Shown piece by piece: positions 1 through 10,373 of a stretch of DNA of 64,000 bases. Both the position numbers and the translations under genes were made by a program. Below the pieces are notes generated by a model. The model had not been told where the DNA came from. It did not search any database and saw only the letters and a program-made list of their open reading frames with translations. The stretch comes from Kalmanozyma brasiliensis GHG001 (taxonomy: Eukaryota > Basidiomycota > Ustilaginomycetes > Ustilaginales). Location: contig NW_015961961.1 in assembly GCF_000497045.1 (NCBI RefSeq), positions 124,001 to 188,000 of the forward strand, read 5' to 3'. Numbering within the stretch: position 1 is the stretch's first letter; each line of letters opens with the position of its first letter.

Positions 1-237
1 AGCGAGCAAAGGAGGAGCCCCGCCTATCATATCGCCTTGTCAAAGGTCCTCGAACGGCAGACAGACATCTAGCGACTGGAGGACATTGTTTCTGACTCGT
101 AGCGCAGCCGATACGACCGAGCCCGACTCGGCTTGCAAAGGGCATTCATCCCTCACCTGGCACACTGCTGGCCGGATCTGTACCTTGATCTTCGCGGGGA
201 GCCAGGCTCGGTCCGCAGAGGCGACAATCGGCCCACG
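1..237. other. Upstream flank of VPS10
   Basis: This stretch precedes the first in-frame ATG of VPS10. The VPS10 frame stays open back to a TTG at 133, but no ATG lies in frame before 238, so I treat this as promoter and leader. I see no other gene and no clear TATA box. Confidence 0.4.
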
Positions 238-3200
238 ATGCTTGGTCCAGCTCCTCGCCGCGGCGGGACAAGGCGGATGCTGCTCCTCACCCTCGCAGCC
301 CTCCTCTCAACTCTCCTCCTCCTCCCCGCACTATCCGCAGCAGCAGATCCAGGCGTAACAATAACGCGCTTCGCCCACCTCCCCTCCAAGATCGCCTACT
401 TTGACGATAGCCCCGTTGCGCTCTACCACGATGCCACCGCGGGCATCGTCTACCGTTCCGAGGACGAGGGCAAATCGTGGTCGCCCATCTCGACCTCCTC
501 TGGTAAAGCAGCCATGCTTGTCCCACATCCATACGACAAAAAGCAAGCCTTCATCCTCTCCCGCGAGACCACGCACTGGCGTTCGATAGACCGCGGCAAG
601 ACGTGGCAGGAGTTCCTCACCCCCGAACCGCCCGCCACGCGCGCCGGCCCACCGATGGAGTTCCATGCCGACGAAAAGCACTGGGACCACATCATCTTTA
701 CGGGCAAGAAATGCTCCCTCTGGACTCCCTGGGGAGGGCGCATCTGCCACGACGAGACGTACTATACGACAAATGCGTTTGCGACGAATCCGGCGAAGCT
801 GTTGGAGTTCGTGATGCACTGCAACTGGGCCAAGTCGAGCAAGGAGATGGAGACCAAGCCCGAGGCGATGCAGCGCATCTTTTGCATCGCATGGGAGGAT
901 GGGCAGGAGCAGAGAAGGGCTGCGGGTGGCCATGGAGGCGCGACACGGCTGTTTCAGTCGGACGACTTTTTCAAGACGCGCAAGATGGTTGAGTTGGACA
1001 TGGGGAGAAATGCGAAGCAGTTTGCTGGGTTGGGTCCGAGCAAAAGGTTCTTGGTGACGGCGTTGAGGGATTCGCAGGGCAGCTCGACCAACGCCGGGAC
1101 CGAGATGGCGCTGTTCGTGACGCGAGACGGGGACAAGTGGGAGAAGGCCAAGTTCCCGCATGGGAGCGAGCTCAGGGAGAACGCGTATACCGTGGTGGAC
1201 AGCACCTCGCATAGCATCATGGTCGACGTGGTGGATTCGGTCTACGACAACACAGGCGTGCTGTTCACGAGCGATAGCACGGGCACGCAATTCGTCGAGT
1301 CGCTGCGTGGCACCCGCCGAACACCGCAGGGGCTCGTCGACTTCGAGCACTTGGTCCAGATCGACGGCGTGGGCATCGCCAATGTCATGTCGGAAGGCGA
1401 AGGCGATGTGCGTTCGGTCATCACCTTCGATGACGGCAGCACGTGGCACACGTTGACCCCACCGGCGACGGATGACCAGGGCAAAAGCATCTGCGACCCC
1501 GCCGACACGAAAAACTGCGCCCTCCATCTGTGGTCCGTTTCCGGCAAGACCAATGTCGGCAAGCTCTTCTCGTCCATCGCGCCCGGATTTGTCATGGGCG
1601 TGGGCACCGTGGGCAAAGGGCTCAAGGACTACGACGAGTGCGACACGTTCCTCAGCACCGACGCCGGGCGGACGTGGAAGATGGTCAGCCGCGATGCGCA
1701 CAAGTACGAGTTCGGTGACCAGGGCGATGTGCTCGTCATGGTGGATGACGAGGATGTGACGGACCACGTCTCGTACTCGACCGACTTTGGCAAGAGCTGG
1801 AAGAAGCTAAACCTGGGCGTCAAGATGAGGGCCAAGGTGCTGACGACGATTCCGGATAGCACGTCGTTGAAGTTCCTGCTGGTTGGCAGTCAGTCGCGAG
1901 GTGAGGCAAGCGGGAAAGAGCGCAACGTGGCGATCTTTTTGGACTTCGCAGAGATGAAGAAGAAGAAGTGCGGGGAAGGGGATATGGAGAAGTGGTACGT
2001 GCAGGCGAAGGAGGAGGGAAGCTGTTTGATGGGCCACAAGCAGTGGTACAAGCGCCGAAAGCCGGATGCGGACTGTTTCATCATGGACAAGTTCAACGAT
2101 CCCGTCGGCAAAGAGGACCCGTGTCCTTGCACCGATGCCGACTACGAATGTGACTTCGGCTTCACCCGGGACACGAAGGGCAACTGCGTGGCGACGGGCA
2201 ACGAGCATATCCCTGCAGGCGCCTGCACTAAGCCAGATGACACCTACTTGGGATCGTCCGGATTCCGCAAGGTGCCTGGCAACACGTGCGACCCCGCGAA
2301 AGGCGTCCGCAAGGACGAAAAGACGCGCAAGTCGTGCAGCGGCAAGAACGCGCCCGAGGTCGGACAGGTGCTGCACAAGTCGATCACCTTCCCCTCGATG
2401 GTCGTCGACAAGGTGTACTTCCCCGAGTCATCAAGCGTCCTTCTCCAGCTTGCGGACGGCACGGTCTTCCACTCTCTAAACGATGGCTACTCGTGGAAAC
2501 AGCTGGCTGTGGACGGCGAACCGACGAATGCTGACGACAGGTTCCTCACCATGGCGCTGCACGCCTACGATGGGAAACGTGGATACCTGGTCACTGCCGG
2601 TCAGCGAGTCTACTATACAACTGACCAAGGTGCCAACTGGAACTGGTTCACTGCGCCGCTCCCCGCCAACGGACTCGGCATCGGCGTCCTCGACTTCCAC
2701 CCTGACAAGTCCGACTATCTCATCTGGACGGGCAGTCGCGACTGCACCTTTTCCACCGGCAAGGACTGCCATGCCGAAGCGTGGTTTTCGGACACCAACG
2801 GCGCCAAATGGGAGAAGATCGACTCGTACGTGCGCACCTGCTCGTGGGCGCGCGACAAGAAGCTCAAGATGGATGCGCGCACCATCTTCTGCGAGAGCTA
2901 CCAGGACAAGCGGGGCAACCAGCGCGACTTTACCGCTGCCAACAAACTCCAGCTGATCCGCGGAGACGATTTCTACCACAAACGCACACGCATCTTCGAT
3001 GCAATCGTCGGATTCGCCGTCTTCGAGCAGTATCTGATCGTGGCCGAGTACATTGCAACGACTTCGAGTCCCACCCTCAAGCTGCAGGTGTCGCTGAATG
3101 GGCGCGACTTTGCCGAGATCCACTTCCCGCCTGGCATGGAGCTCGGCACCAAGGCGTATACGGTGCTGGACTCGGTGACGGACGCCATATTCTTGCACTT

Positions 3201-4746
3201 CACCACGCACGGCGATGCGGGATCCGAGTGGGGTACGCTGCTGAAGAGCAACTCGAACGGCACCTTCTACGCACAGTCGCTCGACTTTGTCAACCGCAAC
3301 GAGAAGGGATTCGTCGACTTTGAAAAGATGCTTGGCTTGGACGGCGTAGCCATTGTCAACGTCGTCAGCAATCCCGACGATGCCTCGGTTTCGCGGCACA
3401 AGGACCTTGTCACTCGCATCACGCACAACGACGGAGGCCGGTGGAAGTCGATCGTCCCTCCCAGCAGGGACGTGTACGGCCAGCCGTACGAATGCAACCA
3501 TGTAGGATGTGACTTGCACCTGCACGGATTCACCGAGCGCGACGATCCTAGGGATACGTACAGCAGCCCGTCTGCGGTCGGCCTGATGATGGGCGTGGGC
3601 AATGTTGGACGCAAACTGGCCCCGTATCGCGAGTCGGATACATTCTTGACGCGCGATGGCGGCTTCACGTGGGAAGAGGTGCATAAGGATGCGCACAAAT
3701 GGGAATTCGGCGATCAGGGCTCCATCATTGTGCTGGTCAATGACGAGCAGGCGACGGATACGGTGCTCTACTCGCTCAACGAAGGCATGACCTGGGAGTC
3801 GTACTCATTTGGCGACAAGATGCGCATCTCGCAGATCCTCACCGTGCCCGAGGATACGCATCGACGCTTTATCCTGCTCGGCACGCCCAGCGGGGCGGCC
3901 ACCAAGTCGGTCGCCATCTATCTGGACTTCTCCGGACTCGAATCGCGCAAGTGCGTGCTCAACGTGGCGCGACCCGAAGTGGACGATTTCGAGCTGTGGT
4001 CGCCGAGCGAGGAGCGCGCCGAGCAGTGTCTCTTTGGTCGACAAACGTCGTACTACCGTCGCAAACGCCGAGCCGACTGCTACGTGGGCGAGAAGATTGT
4101 CCAGCCGCACTCCGTGAGCCGCAACTGTTCCTGCACCGAGGCGGACTTCGAGTGCGAATTCAACCACTACCGCGATGCCAGCGGCAAGTGCGTTTTGTAC
4201 CCGGGCGTGTCGCCTCTGTCGACGGACGAGGCGAGTCAGTGCTGGGCGGCGGAGAGCGACGGATACTGGTACGAGAGGACCAACGTGCGCAAGATTCCCT
4301 ACTCGTCCTGCACAGGCGGCACCCGACCGGATCGCGGCACACAGCACGTGTGTAGCAACAGCCTCAAGAGTCACGGCTTCTTCTGGTGGGCGACGGTGAT
4401 CCTCTGCCCCTTCGGTTTGGCTGGACTGGTGGGCTACTGGTGGGCCAAGAAGCAGTCGAGTGGCGGCGGACTCGGCACGGGTCGCATCCGTCTGCCCGAC
4501 AACAGCAACAGGCTGTACGGACCGGACTCGGAGCTGGCACAGAATCTGGCGTCGGTGCCAAGGTTTGTGCTGGGCGTGGCGAGTGCAGCATTCGCCCGCT
4601 TGCGCGAGGTCGCGTCCGAAAGGATACCCTTCCTGAGCAACAGGGTGAACCGGTCACGCGGCGCCTACGGAGGATATAGACACCTGTCGACGGATGAAGA
4701 CGCTGCCATGCTACCGGATTTCGAGGAGGACGAACTGGATCGCTGA
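238..4746 (+). CDS. VPS10: Vacuolar protein sorting receptor Vps10 (sortilin family)
   Basis: Type I membrane receptor that carries vacuolar hydrolases such as carboxypeptidase Y from the late Golgi to endosomes. From the ATG at 238 the protein has 1502 residues, the usual fungal length; a second ATG at 277 directly precedes a hydrophobic signal peptide (MLLLTLAALLSTLLLLPALS). Two Vps10 domains follow, roughly residues 50-570 and 715-1235, each ending in a cysteine-rich 10CC module (nt 1960-2190 and 3950-4190). Many Asp-box turns of the sortilin beta-propeller are visible (for example STDAGRTW, TRDGGFTW, LNEGMTW). One membrane helix lies near residues 1380-1402 (WWATVILCPFGLAGLVGYWW), followed by a tail of about 100 residues with an acidic end (FEEDELDR) and an IRLP segment like the IRL of yeast Vps10. 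No intron is needed. The identification is firm; the choice between the two ATGs is open. Confidence 0.93.
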   Translation: MLGPAPRRGGTRRMLLLTLAALLSTLLLLPALSAAADPGVTITRFAHLPSKIAYFDDSPVALYHDATAGIVYRSEDEGKSWSPISTSSGKAAMLVPHPYDKKQAFILSRETTHWRSIDRGKTWQEFLTPEPPATRAGPPMEFHADEKHWDHIIFTGKKCSLWTPWGGRICHDETYYTTNAFATNPAKLLEFVMHCNWAKSSKEMETKPEAMQRIFCIAWEDGQEQRRAAGGHGGATRLFQSDDFFKTRKMVELDMGRNAKQFAGLGPSKRFLVTALRDSQGSSTNAGTEMALFVTRDGDKWEKAKFPHGSELRENAYTVVDSTSHSIMVDVVDSVYDNTGVLFTSDSTGTQFVESLRGTRRTPQGLVDFEHLVQIDGVGIANVMSEGEGDVRSVITFDDGSTWHTLTPPATDDQGKSICDPADTKNCALHLWSVSGKTNVGKLFSSIAPGFVMGVGTVGKGLKDYDECDTFLSTDAGRTWKMVSRDAHKYEFGDQGDVLVMVDDEDVTDHVSYSTDFGKSWKKLNLGVKMRAKVLTTIPDSTSLKFLLVGSQSRGEASGKERNVAIFLDFAEMKKKKCGEGDMEKWYVQAKEEGSCLMGHKQWYKRRKPDADCFIMDKFNDPVGKEDPCPCTDADYECDFGFTRDTKGNCVATGNEHIPAGACTKPDDTYLGSSGFRKVPGNTCDPAKGVRKDEKTRKSCSGKNAPEVGQVLHKSITFPSMVVDKVYFPESSSVLLQLADGTVFHSLNDGYSWKQLAVDGEPTNADDRFLTMALHAYDGKRGYLVTAGQRVYYTTDQGANWNWFTAPLPANGLGIGVLDFHPDKSDYLIWTGSRDCTFSTGKDCHAEAWFSDTNGAKWEKIDSYVRTCSWARDKKLKMDARTIFCESYQDKRGNQRDFTAANKLQLIRGDDFYHKRTRIFDAIVGFAVFEQYLIVAEYIATTSSPTLKLQVSLNGRDFAEIHFPPGMELGTKAYTVLDSVTDAIFLHFTTHGDAGSEWGTLLKSNSNGTFYAQSLDFVNRNEKGFVDFEKMLGLDGVAIVNVVSNPDDASVSRHKDLVTRITHNDGGRWKSIVPPSRDVYGQPYECNHVGCDLHLHGFTERDDPRDTYSSPSAVGLMMGVGNVGRKLAPYRESDTFLTRDGGFTWEEVHKDAHKWEFGDQGSIIVLVNDEQATDTVLYSLNEGMTWESYSFGDKMRISQILTVPEDTHRRFILLGTPSGAATKSVAIYLDFSGLESRKCVLNVARPEVDDFELWSPSEERAEQCLFGRQTSYYRRKRRADCYVGEKIVQPHSVSRNCSCTEADFECEFNHYRDASGKCVLYPGVSPLSTDEASQCWAAESDGYWYERTNVRKIPYSSCTGGTRPDRGTQHVCSNSLKSHGFFWWATVILCPFGLAGLVGYWWAKKQSSGGGLGTGRIRLPDNSNRLYGPDSELAQNLASVPRFVLGVASAAFARLREVASERIPFLSNRVNRSRGAYGGYRHLSTDEDAAMLPDFEEDELDR

Positions 4747-7592
4747 TCTGCCTGCGGGCCAGATCTCAAAAAGGAAGACATGGCGAGCCTCGCCGCTATG
4801 TCCGACGACTCATCTTGTATGACTAGCAATACGAACATTTCTCAGAATTAAGTGATCGGGTGGGACGATTCATCTGCCGCGTGGGGTGTTGCGTTGCTGG
4901 GGTTGGTCAGCGTGTGTTGTCGGATGGTCGACCAAACAGGTGCGTCGACCCATCAAGGTGTGGCAAAGGACTCCCTTTCACGAGCGTCGAGAGCCACTGC
5001 TGGTCCGTTGAAGGTCTCGAACAGCGCCTAGATTGTTGAATCCAGGGTTCGAGGGGTGCTATCCGGCCGCCTAGGGCAAGGGTGTGGTTGGGATCTGAGC
5101 GTCTATTTTTGGGTCATTGCCGGCGAGCGTGGCAGTCGATGCTTTGTTTAGGCCAAGCTGAGCGTCGAACCGAAAAGGATACTAAAAATAACACCAACAG
5201 AAGCTCGGCGCTTAGCAGAGGACGAAAATATCGACACGATGGCTTGGTTGAAAGCACAAGCAACTCGCAAAAGTGGCTCGCGAAATCAACTGGCGCCGAG
5301 TGATTCGCCGCTGCTTGGCCACGAAAGGTACCGAACGTGACTACCCAAGCAGACGTGTTACGGTTGAGCTCGCTCTCAATGTTCGTCGGAGAGATGTCCG
5401 CACTGGATCCGCGCAGAAGTTGGTCTGCGGCATAGCTGTGGCCGTTGCACCACAACGAGTCGAAGCAAGACGTGTCACCCGTGCACGGCGGAACATCAAT
5501 CGATAGATCACCGCGGTGAGATGAAAATGACCGACGGAAGGCTGGATCGTGCGAATCGTGGCTGTCGATCAGCTTGCCGAGCCCGCCGAGAGGAGGTCGG
5601 AGTCTGAGATTGAGAAGCCGAGCGTGACAGGCATTTGGACGAGACACGACGATCACCTCGGTTGGGGTCGAGTTGACTTCCACGAGTCGGACGCCGTGTG
5701 TTTGATTCATGCGCAACCTAATGAGCCAGCAAGCGAGCTCGAGCCCGGACTGGCGTTGTTTGGTCCCAACGAGCGGGACCCCGGCCACGTAGCTGCATCG
5801 TGACGAAGGCCGGTGGCCGGACAATAGAAGGCTGTCGAAGAGGGGTGAGGCACCGTCGTCGCGTTGTCGAGGAGCGGTAATTGGAAGAAGCAACAAGAGG
5901 GGATCAGCTGTCAGCCGGGGCTGTCATCGTCATCGCGCATGTACGTCATGCAGCAGCGATTTGGGAAGAATTGGGCAAATGGACCCTCTCTATAAATTAT
6001 GTTGAACTCGGCTTGTGCTCGTTGCTAAGCAGTCCCTTCAGTCGAATTAAAATGTGGTATGGACAGCGAAACTTGGCCCAGACCTCAGTTCTTCATCTTT
6101 TCCTCGGCGTGGCCGAGTGGGCGTGATGACTATTGCCAAGGATGACCATATGTGACTTCACGTCTGTGGCGCCGACTTGTCGGAGCATGCGATCTGGTTG
6201 CCATGTGACGAGCCAATGTCCATGCGAAGTGATGTGATAGACGAAGCAAGGGCCGTTCGTCGCCAAAGGGTCCACACCGGGGGCTGAGAGCGAACCTGGA
6301 GCGAGTGAAGAGCTAGTCTTCTGATGTGATCATGACCGGCCGATTCGCACCTCTGGCCAGCTGAACCCGGACCGACGCGACTCGCCTGGTGACCAGTGAA
6401 GTGTCAAGTCGGGTCGCCCGTGGCAGTCAACCACTCAAAATGTGATGAAGTCGAGGCCATGTCGATCTTGCTGAAACGAAAACGGTGGCAGCCTCCAGAG
6501 AAGTCACGCCAGAGATGCAAGAAGCACTGCACCATGTTTGCAGCGGATGTGCTGCGAGGCAGCGATGAGACTCTCGTGGACATGAAGATCGCCCTTGCTT
6601 GCAGCTGAAGCGCACGGCCGTTCATACTGCGTTCTGCAAGCATCGTTTTCAATTTCCGATGAATACCTCCACATTTCTCGATTTTCATCCCTTCTTTCGG
6701 GCCCCCCTGCGCTGTGATTTCCCATTTTGGCCAAATATCCGAATAAAAATACAAAAATCGATCTGGCTCGTCAGCGAGACTGTGCTCTGCCAGCGCTCAA
6801 CTTCACACCGCTTCGAGAATTGAACTCATTCATTTTCGAAGCCTCGGGTCGGACGCCGACGCTGCCCTCACTACGCCACATATCCGCCAGTGTGACCAAG
6901 CTTCGCAGGTAGACTTTCAACCTACACCCTTTCCAAGCAAAAGTGGAATGACGCATTCGCACACCGTTTTCGACGACACCGTTCCAGTGCCCTTCCCTTT
7001 CTCCTCTCCCGTGTGGACCATTGTGTGTATGACTGTCATTGCATGGAGCCTTCCAGCCTGGCGGCCTGTCCGACAAAGGCTGACAATGAGCCAATGTCTG
7101 TGCGCTCGTGCCGAAACGAAAGGAGCTTTGGGAGCCCTCGTGGATGGTGCTGCAAGTTGATGCCATTTCGAGGGTCAAGCTTGGATCGGCTCGTCATAGC
7201 GCCTCGTGCCAACGCAGTTCGCTGCCGTTCAGCCTCTGCCTCTCTCCGTCAGTGTCCACAGTCCGCTCCTTGGCTGACTGAGGCTTTCCTAGAGTATATA
7301 GGTCTAAGCGAAATCCATCCTCGTTCGTCGTGGATCTTCTCCAACTACCACACATACCAGATACCGTTGATACCAGTTTGCACAGATACCCTATCACTAT
7401 CTGTCCATCCCACCACCAACACCTTCATCCCACATCGCACACCTGTCTTGGTTCACTGCGATCTAATTCCTCTTCCGTTGCACGCAACGCATAATCTCGA
7501 TCGATCGTCTGTCGACCCGATTCTGCTTCGCCTCGCGCCCAAACTTCATCTTTCTCTATTTCAAACTCTCGACGTAGTCTACATTCGCCACC
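4747..7592. other. Gene-free interval between VPS10 and the HAM1-like gene
   Basis: These 2.8 kb are the largest gap on the left side. Only short frames occur; the longest (5114-5896, minus) opens at a TTG and has no recognisable domain. A TATAAA lies near 5992 on the plus strand, but the ATG downstream at 6051 opens only 24 codons. A tRNA-like A box near 6107-6123 has no matching B box. The right end (about 7300-7592) is promoter and leader of the next gene. I see no repeat or recognised RNA gene. Confidence 0.4.
7295..7300 (+). promoter_or_regulatory. TATA box of the HAM1-like gene (candidate)
   Basis: TATATA about 290 nt before the ATG at 7593, followed by a pyrimidine-rich, CACACA-containing leader. 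Position and context fit a core promoter, but no transcript start can be seen. Confidence 0.35.
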
Positions 7593-10373
7593 ATGTCGAC
7601 CGTTCCTAAGGCTGTCAGCCAGGTTTCCAACAACCCTGCCGGCAACTCCGTTGTCTCGGCCACTGACTCGAAACAGAAGCAGGCCGATGTCGACCGCTCG
7701 ATGCGCTTCTTTGGCGTCATCCAGGCTTTCCGCGAGGGTCGCTACCCCGACAACGCGCAGATCGACGACACGCTCAAGTACACGCTCGCTAATAGCCCCG
7801 TCGACACCAGCAAGCTCTCCCCCGATGGAAAGAAGCTGATTCAGGACATCCGCGAGCTCATCGAGACCGCCCGCCAGGTGGTCGTCAACAAGAACGGCGA
7901 GGAGGAGTTCCAGAACTTCCTCTACGCTACCCGCAAGGCCGATGTCGCCAACAACGTCAACGTCAAGGCTCCCATCACGGGCGCCGACGCCAAGAAGGAT
8001 GGCGAGACCGCCGCCGAGGCCCTGCGCACCCTCGTCACCCTCTTCCTCCGCAACGGCGAGCTCCGCAAGATCGTCCAGGACCTCGGCTTCATCGGCCGCG
8101 ACATGTTCGCCGACGGTGCTGCCAAGGCCGCTGAGGCCGCCCGCCCCGACGAGGAGAAGCTCAACAGCGTCGACCAGCCCGCTCCGGACAACGAGTTCCA
8201 CGACGACATTCCTGATCTGCTCAAGAAGAAGGAAGAGGCCAAGGGCGACGCCCAGGCTACCGCCGAGCAGGCCAAATCCGAGGGTGCCTCCCACGCCCAG
8301 GACGTCCAGAACGCCGTCGACCCCAACGCCAGCAACGAGCAGAACAAGGCTGCCGTTGCTGAGGTTGCCAAGCAGAAGGCCCAGCTGCTCGCCGACAAGA
8401 TCCCCCAGAAGCACAAGGACCTCGCCAAGGAGCAGTCCGAGAAGGCTCAGAACTACCTCAAGGAGAAGTTCCCCGAGGAGCGCCGCGACCAGTTCTACTA
8501 CCGCCTCAAGAAGGTCGTCGTCGAGTGCCAGCGTCACAAGGACTACCAAGACGCCATGGACCACTTCCTCAACTTCTTTGAGCAGTACAAGGGTCACGCT
8601 ACCCACATTGCTGACCAGTCGGCTCAGAGCGCCCAGAACGTTCGCTCCGAGGGCAATGTTGCTACCGCCGAGACCACTTTCCGTCGTCTGATCGAGCGCT
8701 TCGCCAACGGTGCTCCCACCCAGCCCATCATCGACGCCGTCAACCAGATCTACACCGACGTCGCCAACGACCCCGAGCTCAAGCAGTGGTTCAGCCGCCT
8801 CGACACCTACGTTCGCAAGTGTCTCCAGGAGCCCGGTTTCATCATGAAGGATGAGGCCAACACCCAGGCGCGCCAGCTCACCGAGTCCGGCAAGAAGTTC
8901 TTCGTCGCTGCCGAAGGCCGCGACCAGGGCAAGTACGTTCCCCACAAGGACGCTCTTTTCCGCGAGGTGACCCACTTTGCCAAGGCCATGAACGCCGACC
9001 CGCTTAACCGCAAGCTCGGCGACAACGTCCAGCAGATCACCAAGGACCTCTTCCTCAACTCGGAGGGTGGCCTCACCTTCAAGCCTCACCTCTGGAGCGA
9101 CATCCGCGACCCCATCCTCCCCGAGCTGCTCAGCCACGTCGGCCTTGTTCCCCTGCCCCGTATCGAGTACACCGACAAGCAGGTCGACCTGGTCATTGAG
9201 AACCTCGCCATTGACCTGCTCAACATCCTCCCCTCGCAGACCGAGATGGATATCCGCAACCACTTCCAGCTCTCGCAGTTTGACAAGCTCGGTGACAGGC
9301 ACCAGCACTCGTTCAAGCTCACGCTCCACCAGATCCAGACCGACATGCGCGATGTCCACTTCTTCTTCAAAAAGAAGATGGGCTTCCCCAAGCTCAACGA
9401 GCGCGGTACCGCCGACGTCTTCTTGGGTGGCAAGGGTCTCACTGTGACCGTTCACCTCGAGGCCGAGAACGCTCCTCGCGGCAGGAAGGCTCGCCACATC
9501 TTCACCGTCAAGCAGGTGGTCGCCAAGGTGGACAAGCTCAAGTTTGCCATCCGCGACAGCAAGCACGACACGCTCATCAAGGTGCTGCGACCCCTCGCCA
9601 CCGGTATTATCAAGAAGGCCATCTCCAAGGCCGCCGAGCAGGGCATTCGCAACGGTCTCGAGGACCTCGACCGTCAGCTCATTGAGCTGCGCGACCGTAT
9701 CGAGCGCAACAAGCAGATCGAGGGCAAGGGTGTCGGTGACGCTTTCAAGGACACCTTCGCCAAGAACAAGGACGAGAGCAAGCCGAGCGATGGTACCTTC
9801 AAGCTCGCCACCTCAAAGCGCAACTCGATCCTTCCCAACCTCGGCCACCCCGATGGATGGGTGCAGAAGATCGACGAGAAGGACGCTGCCGCCAAGGCCG
9901 CTCCCGCCAACGCCAGCAAGGCGTGGTACTCGCCTGCCTTTACCATTGTGCAGCCCGGCCAGAAGGACCCTCGCAACACCGCTTCGGCCAAGAGCCAGAA
10001 CCTCGGCCCCTCGCCTAGCAGCGCCGGTGCTGGTGCTGCTGGTGCTGCTGGTGCCGGTGCTGCTGCTGGTGCTGCCGGCCTTGCTGGCGCTGGTGCTGCT
10101 GCTGCTGGTGTGCAGAGCGTATCGAACGCTGCTGCCCAGGGCGCTGGCCAGCCCGGCCAGACCGCCTCGGCCTACTCGACTCAGAACGGCACCCACGCCC
10201 CCGGTGCTATCGTTGCCGGCACGGGTGCCACTGCCATCAACGCGCCCGGCACCACGGCTGCTGCTCACGACGAGTCGTTGACGGCCAAGGCTGCGCCTGC
10301 GATCAGCGGCGCCGAGATCTCGCAGCCAGCACAGCCCGTCAACCCTGCTTACGAGCAGGGCCGCATTGGCTAA
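7593..10373 (+). CDS. HAM1-like (DUF4449-type) protein
   Basis: A 926-residue protein starting at an ATG in a good context (CACCATGTCG). It resembles the fungal HAM1-like family (N- and C-terminal HAM1-like domains, the latter formerly DUF4449), which I recall as being related to lipid-binding BPI/TULIP-type folds. This is not the HAM1 inosine triphosphatase. Residues about 30-700 are mostly helical and charged. The most family-like block is around residues 585-710 (FFFKKKMGFPKL, then GKGLTVTVHLEAE and KVLRPLATGIIKKAI). Residues about 805-850 are an Ala/Gly tract encoded by GCT/GGT triplets, and the end is Ala/Pro-rich. Third codon positions are strongly C/G-biased, which suggests high expression and also keeps long antisense frames open. 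No signal peptide or membrane helix is visible. Molecular function is unknown to me. Confidence 0.7.
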   Translation: MSTVPKAVSQVSNNPAGNSVVSATDSKQKQADVDRSMRFFGVIQAFREGRYPDNAQIDDTLKYTLANSPVDTSKLSPDGKKLIQDIRELIETARQVVVNKNGEEEFQNFLYATRKADVANNVNVKAPITGADAKKDGETAAEALRTLVTLFLRNGELRKIVQDLGFIGRDMFADGAAKAAEAARPDEEKLNSVDQPAPDNEFHDDIPDLLKKKEEAKGDAQATAEQAKSEGASHAQDVQNAVDPNASNEQNKAAVAEVAKQKAQLLADKIPQKHKDLAKEQSEKAQNYLKEKFPEERRDQFYYRLKKVVVECQRHKDYQDAMDHFLNFFEQYKGHATHIADQSAQSAQNVRSEGNVATAETTFRRLIERFANGAPTQPIIDAVNQIYTDVANDPELKQWFSRLDTYVRKCLQEPGFIMKDEANTQARQLTESGKKFFVAAEGRDQGKYVPHKDALFREVTHFAKAMNADPLNRKLGDNVQQITKDLFLNSEGGLTFKPHLWSDIRDPILPELLSHVGLVPLPRIEYTDKQVDLVIENLAIDLLNILPSQTEMDIRNHFQLSQFDKLGDRHQHSFKLTLHQIQTDMRDVHFFFKKKMGFPKLNERGTADVFLGGKGLTVTVHLEAENAPRGRKARHIFTVKQVVAKVDKLKFAIRDSKHDTLIKVLRPLATGIIKKAISKAAEQGIRNGLEDLDRQLIELRDRIERNKQIEGKGVGDAFKDTFAKNKDESKPSDGTFKLATSKRNSILPNLGHPDGWVQKIDEKDAAAKAAPANASKAWYSPAFTIVQPGQKDPRNTASAKSQNLGPSPSSAGAGAAGAAGAGAAAGAAGLAGAGAAAAGVQSVSNAAAQGAGQPGQTASAYSTQNGTHAPGAIVAGTGATAINAPGTTAAAHDESLTAKAAPAISGAEISQPAQPVNPAYEQGRIG
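10020..10112 (+). repeat. GCT/GGT triplet-rich Ala/Gly tract
   Basis: Imperfect trinucleotide array (GGTGCTGCTGGTGCT and variants) inside the HAM1-like gene. It encodes an Ala/Gly-rich linker between the conserved core and the C-terminal tail and is likely length-polymorphic. Confidence 0.7.

Noticed and set aside
133..237. N-terminal extension of VPS10
   Set aside because: Opens at TTG; the first ATG in frame is 238 and the signal peptide follows at 277.
331..3696. Long minus-strand frames (331-1767 and 2476-3696) opposite VPS10
   Set aside because: Antisense shadows of a well-identified receptor, with no recognisable domain.
5040..5060. B-box-like GGGTTCGAGGGG
   Set aside because: No A box or cloverleaf around it.
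5114..5896. 260-codon minus-strand frame in the first large interval
   Set aside because: Starts at TTG, no ATG context, no domain.
6107..6180. tRNA-Ser/Leu-like start (GGCGTGGCCGAGTGG)
   Set aside because: A box only; no anticodon arm, T arm or GGTTCGA B box at the right spacing.
7425..9566. 713-codon minus-strand frame opposite the HAM1-like gene
   Set aside because: It is Leu/Val/Gly/Glu monotony caused by the strong third-position bias of the real gene; no start context, no domain.
7593..10373. HAM1 inosine triphosphatase
   Set aside because: The name is shared, but the protein has none of the short Rossmann-like pyrophosphatase sequence and is five times too long.
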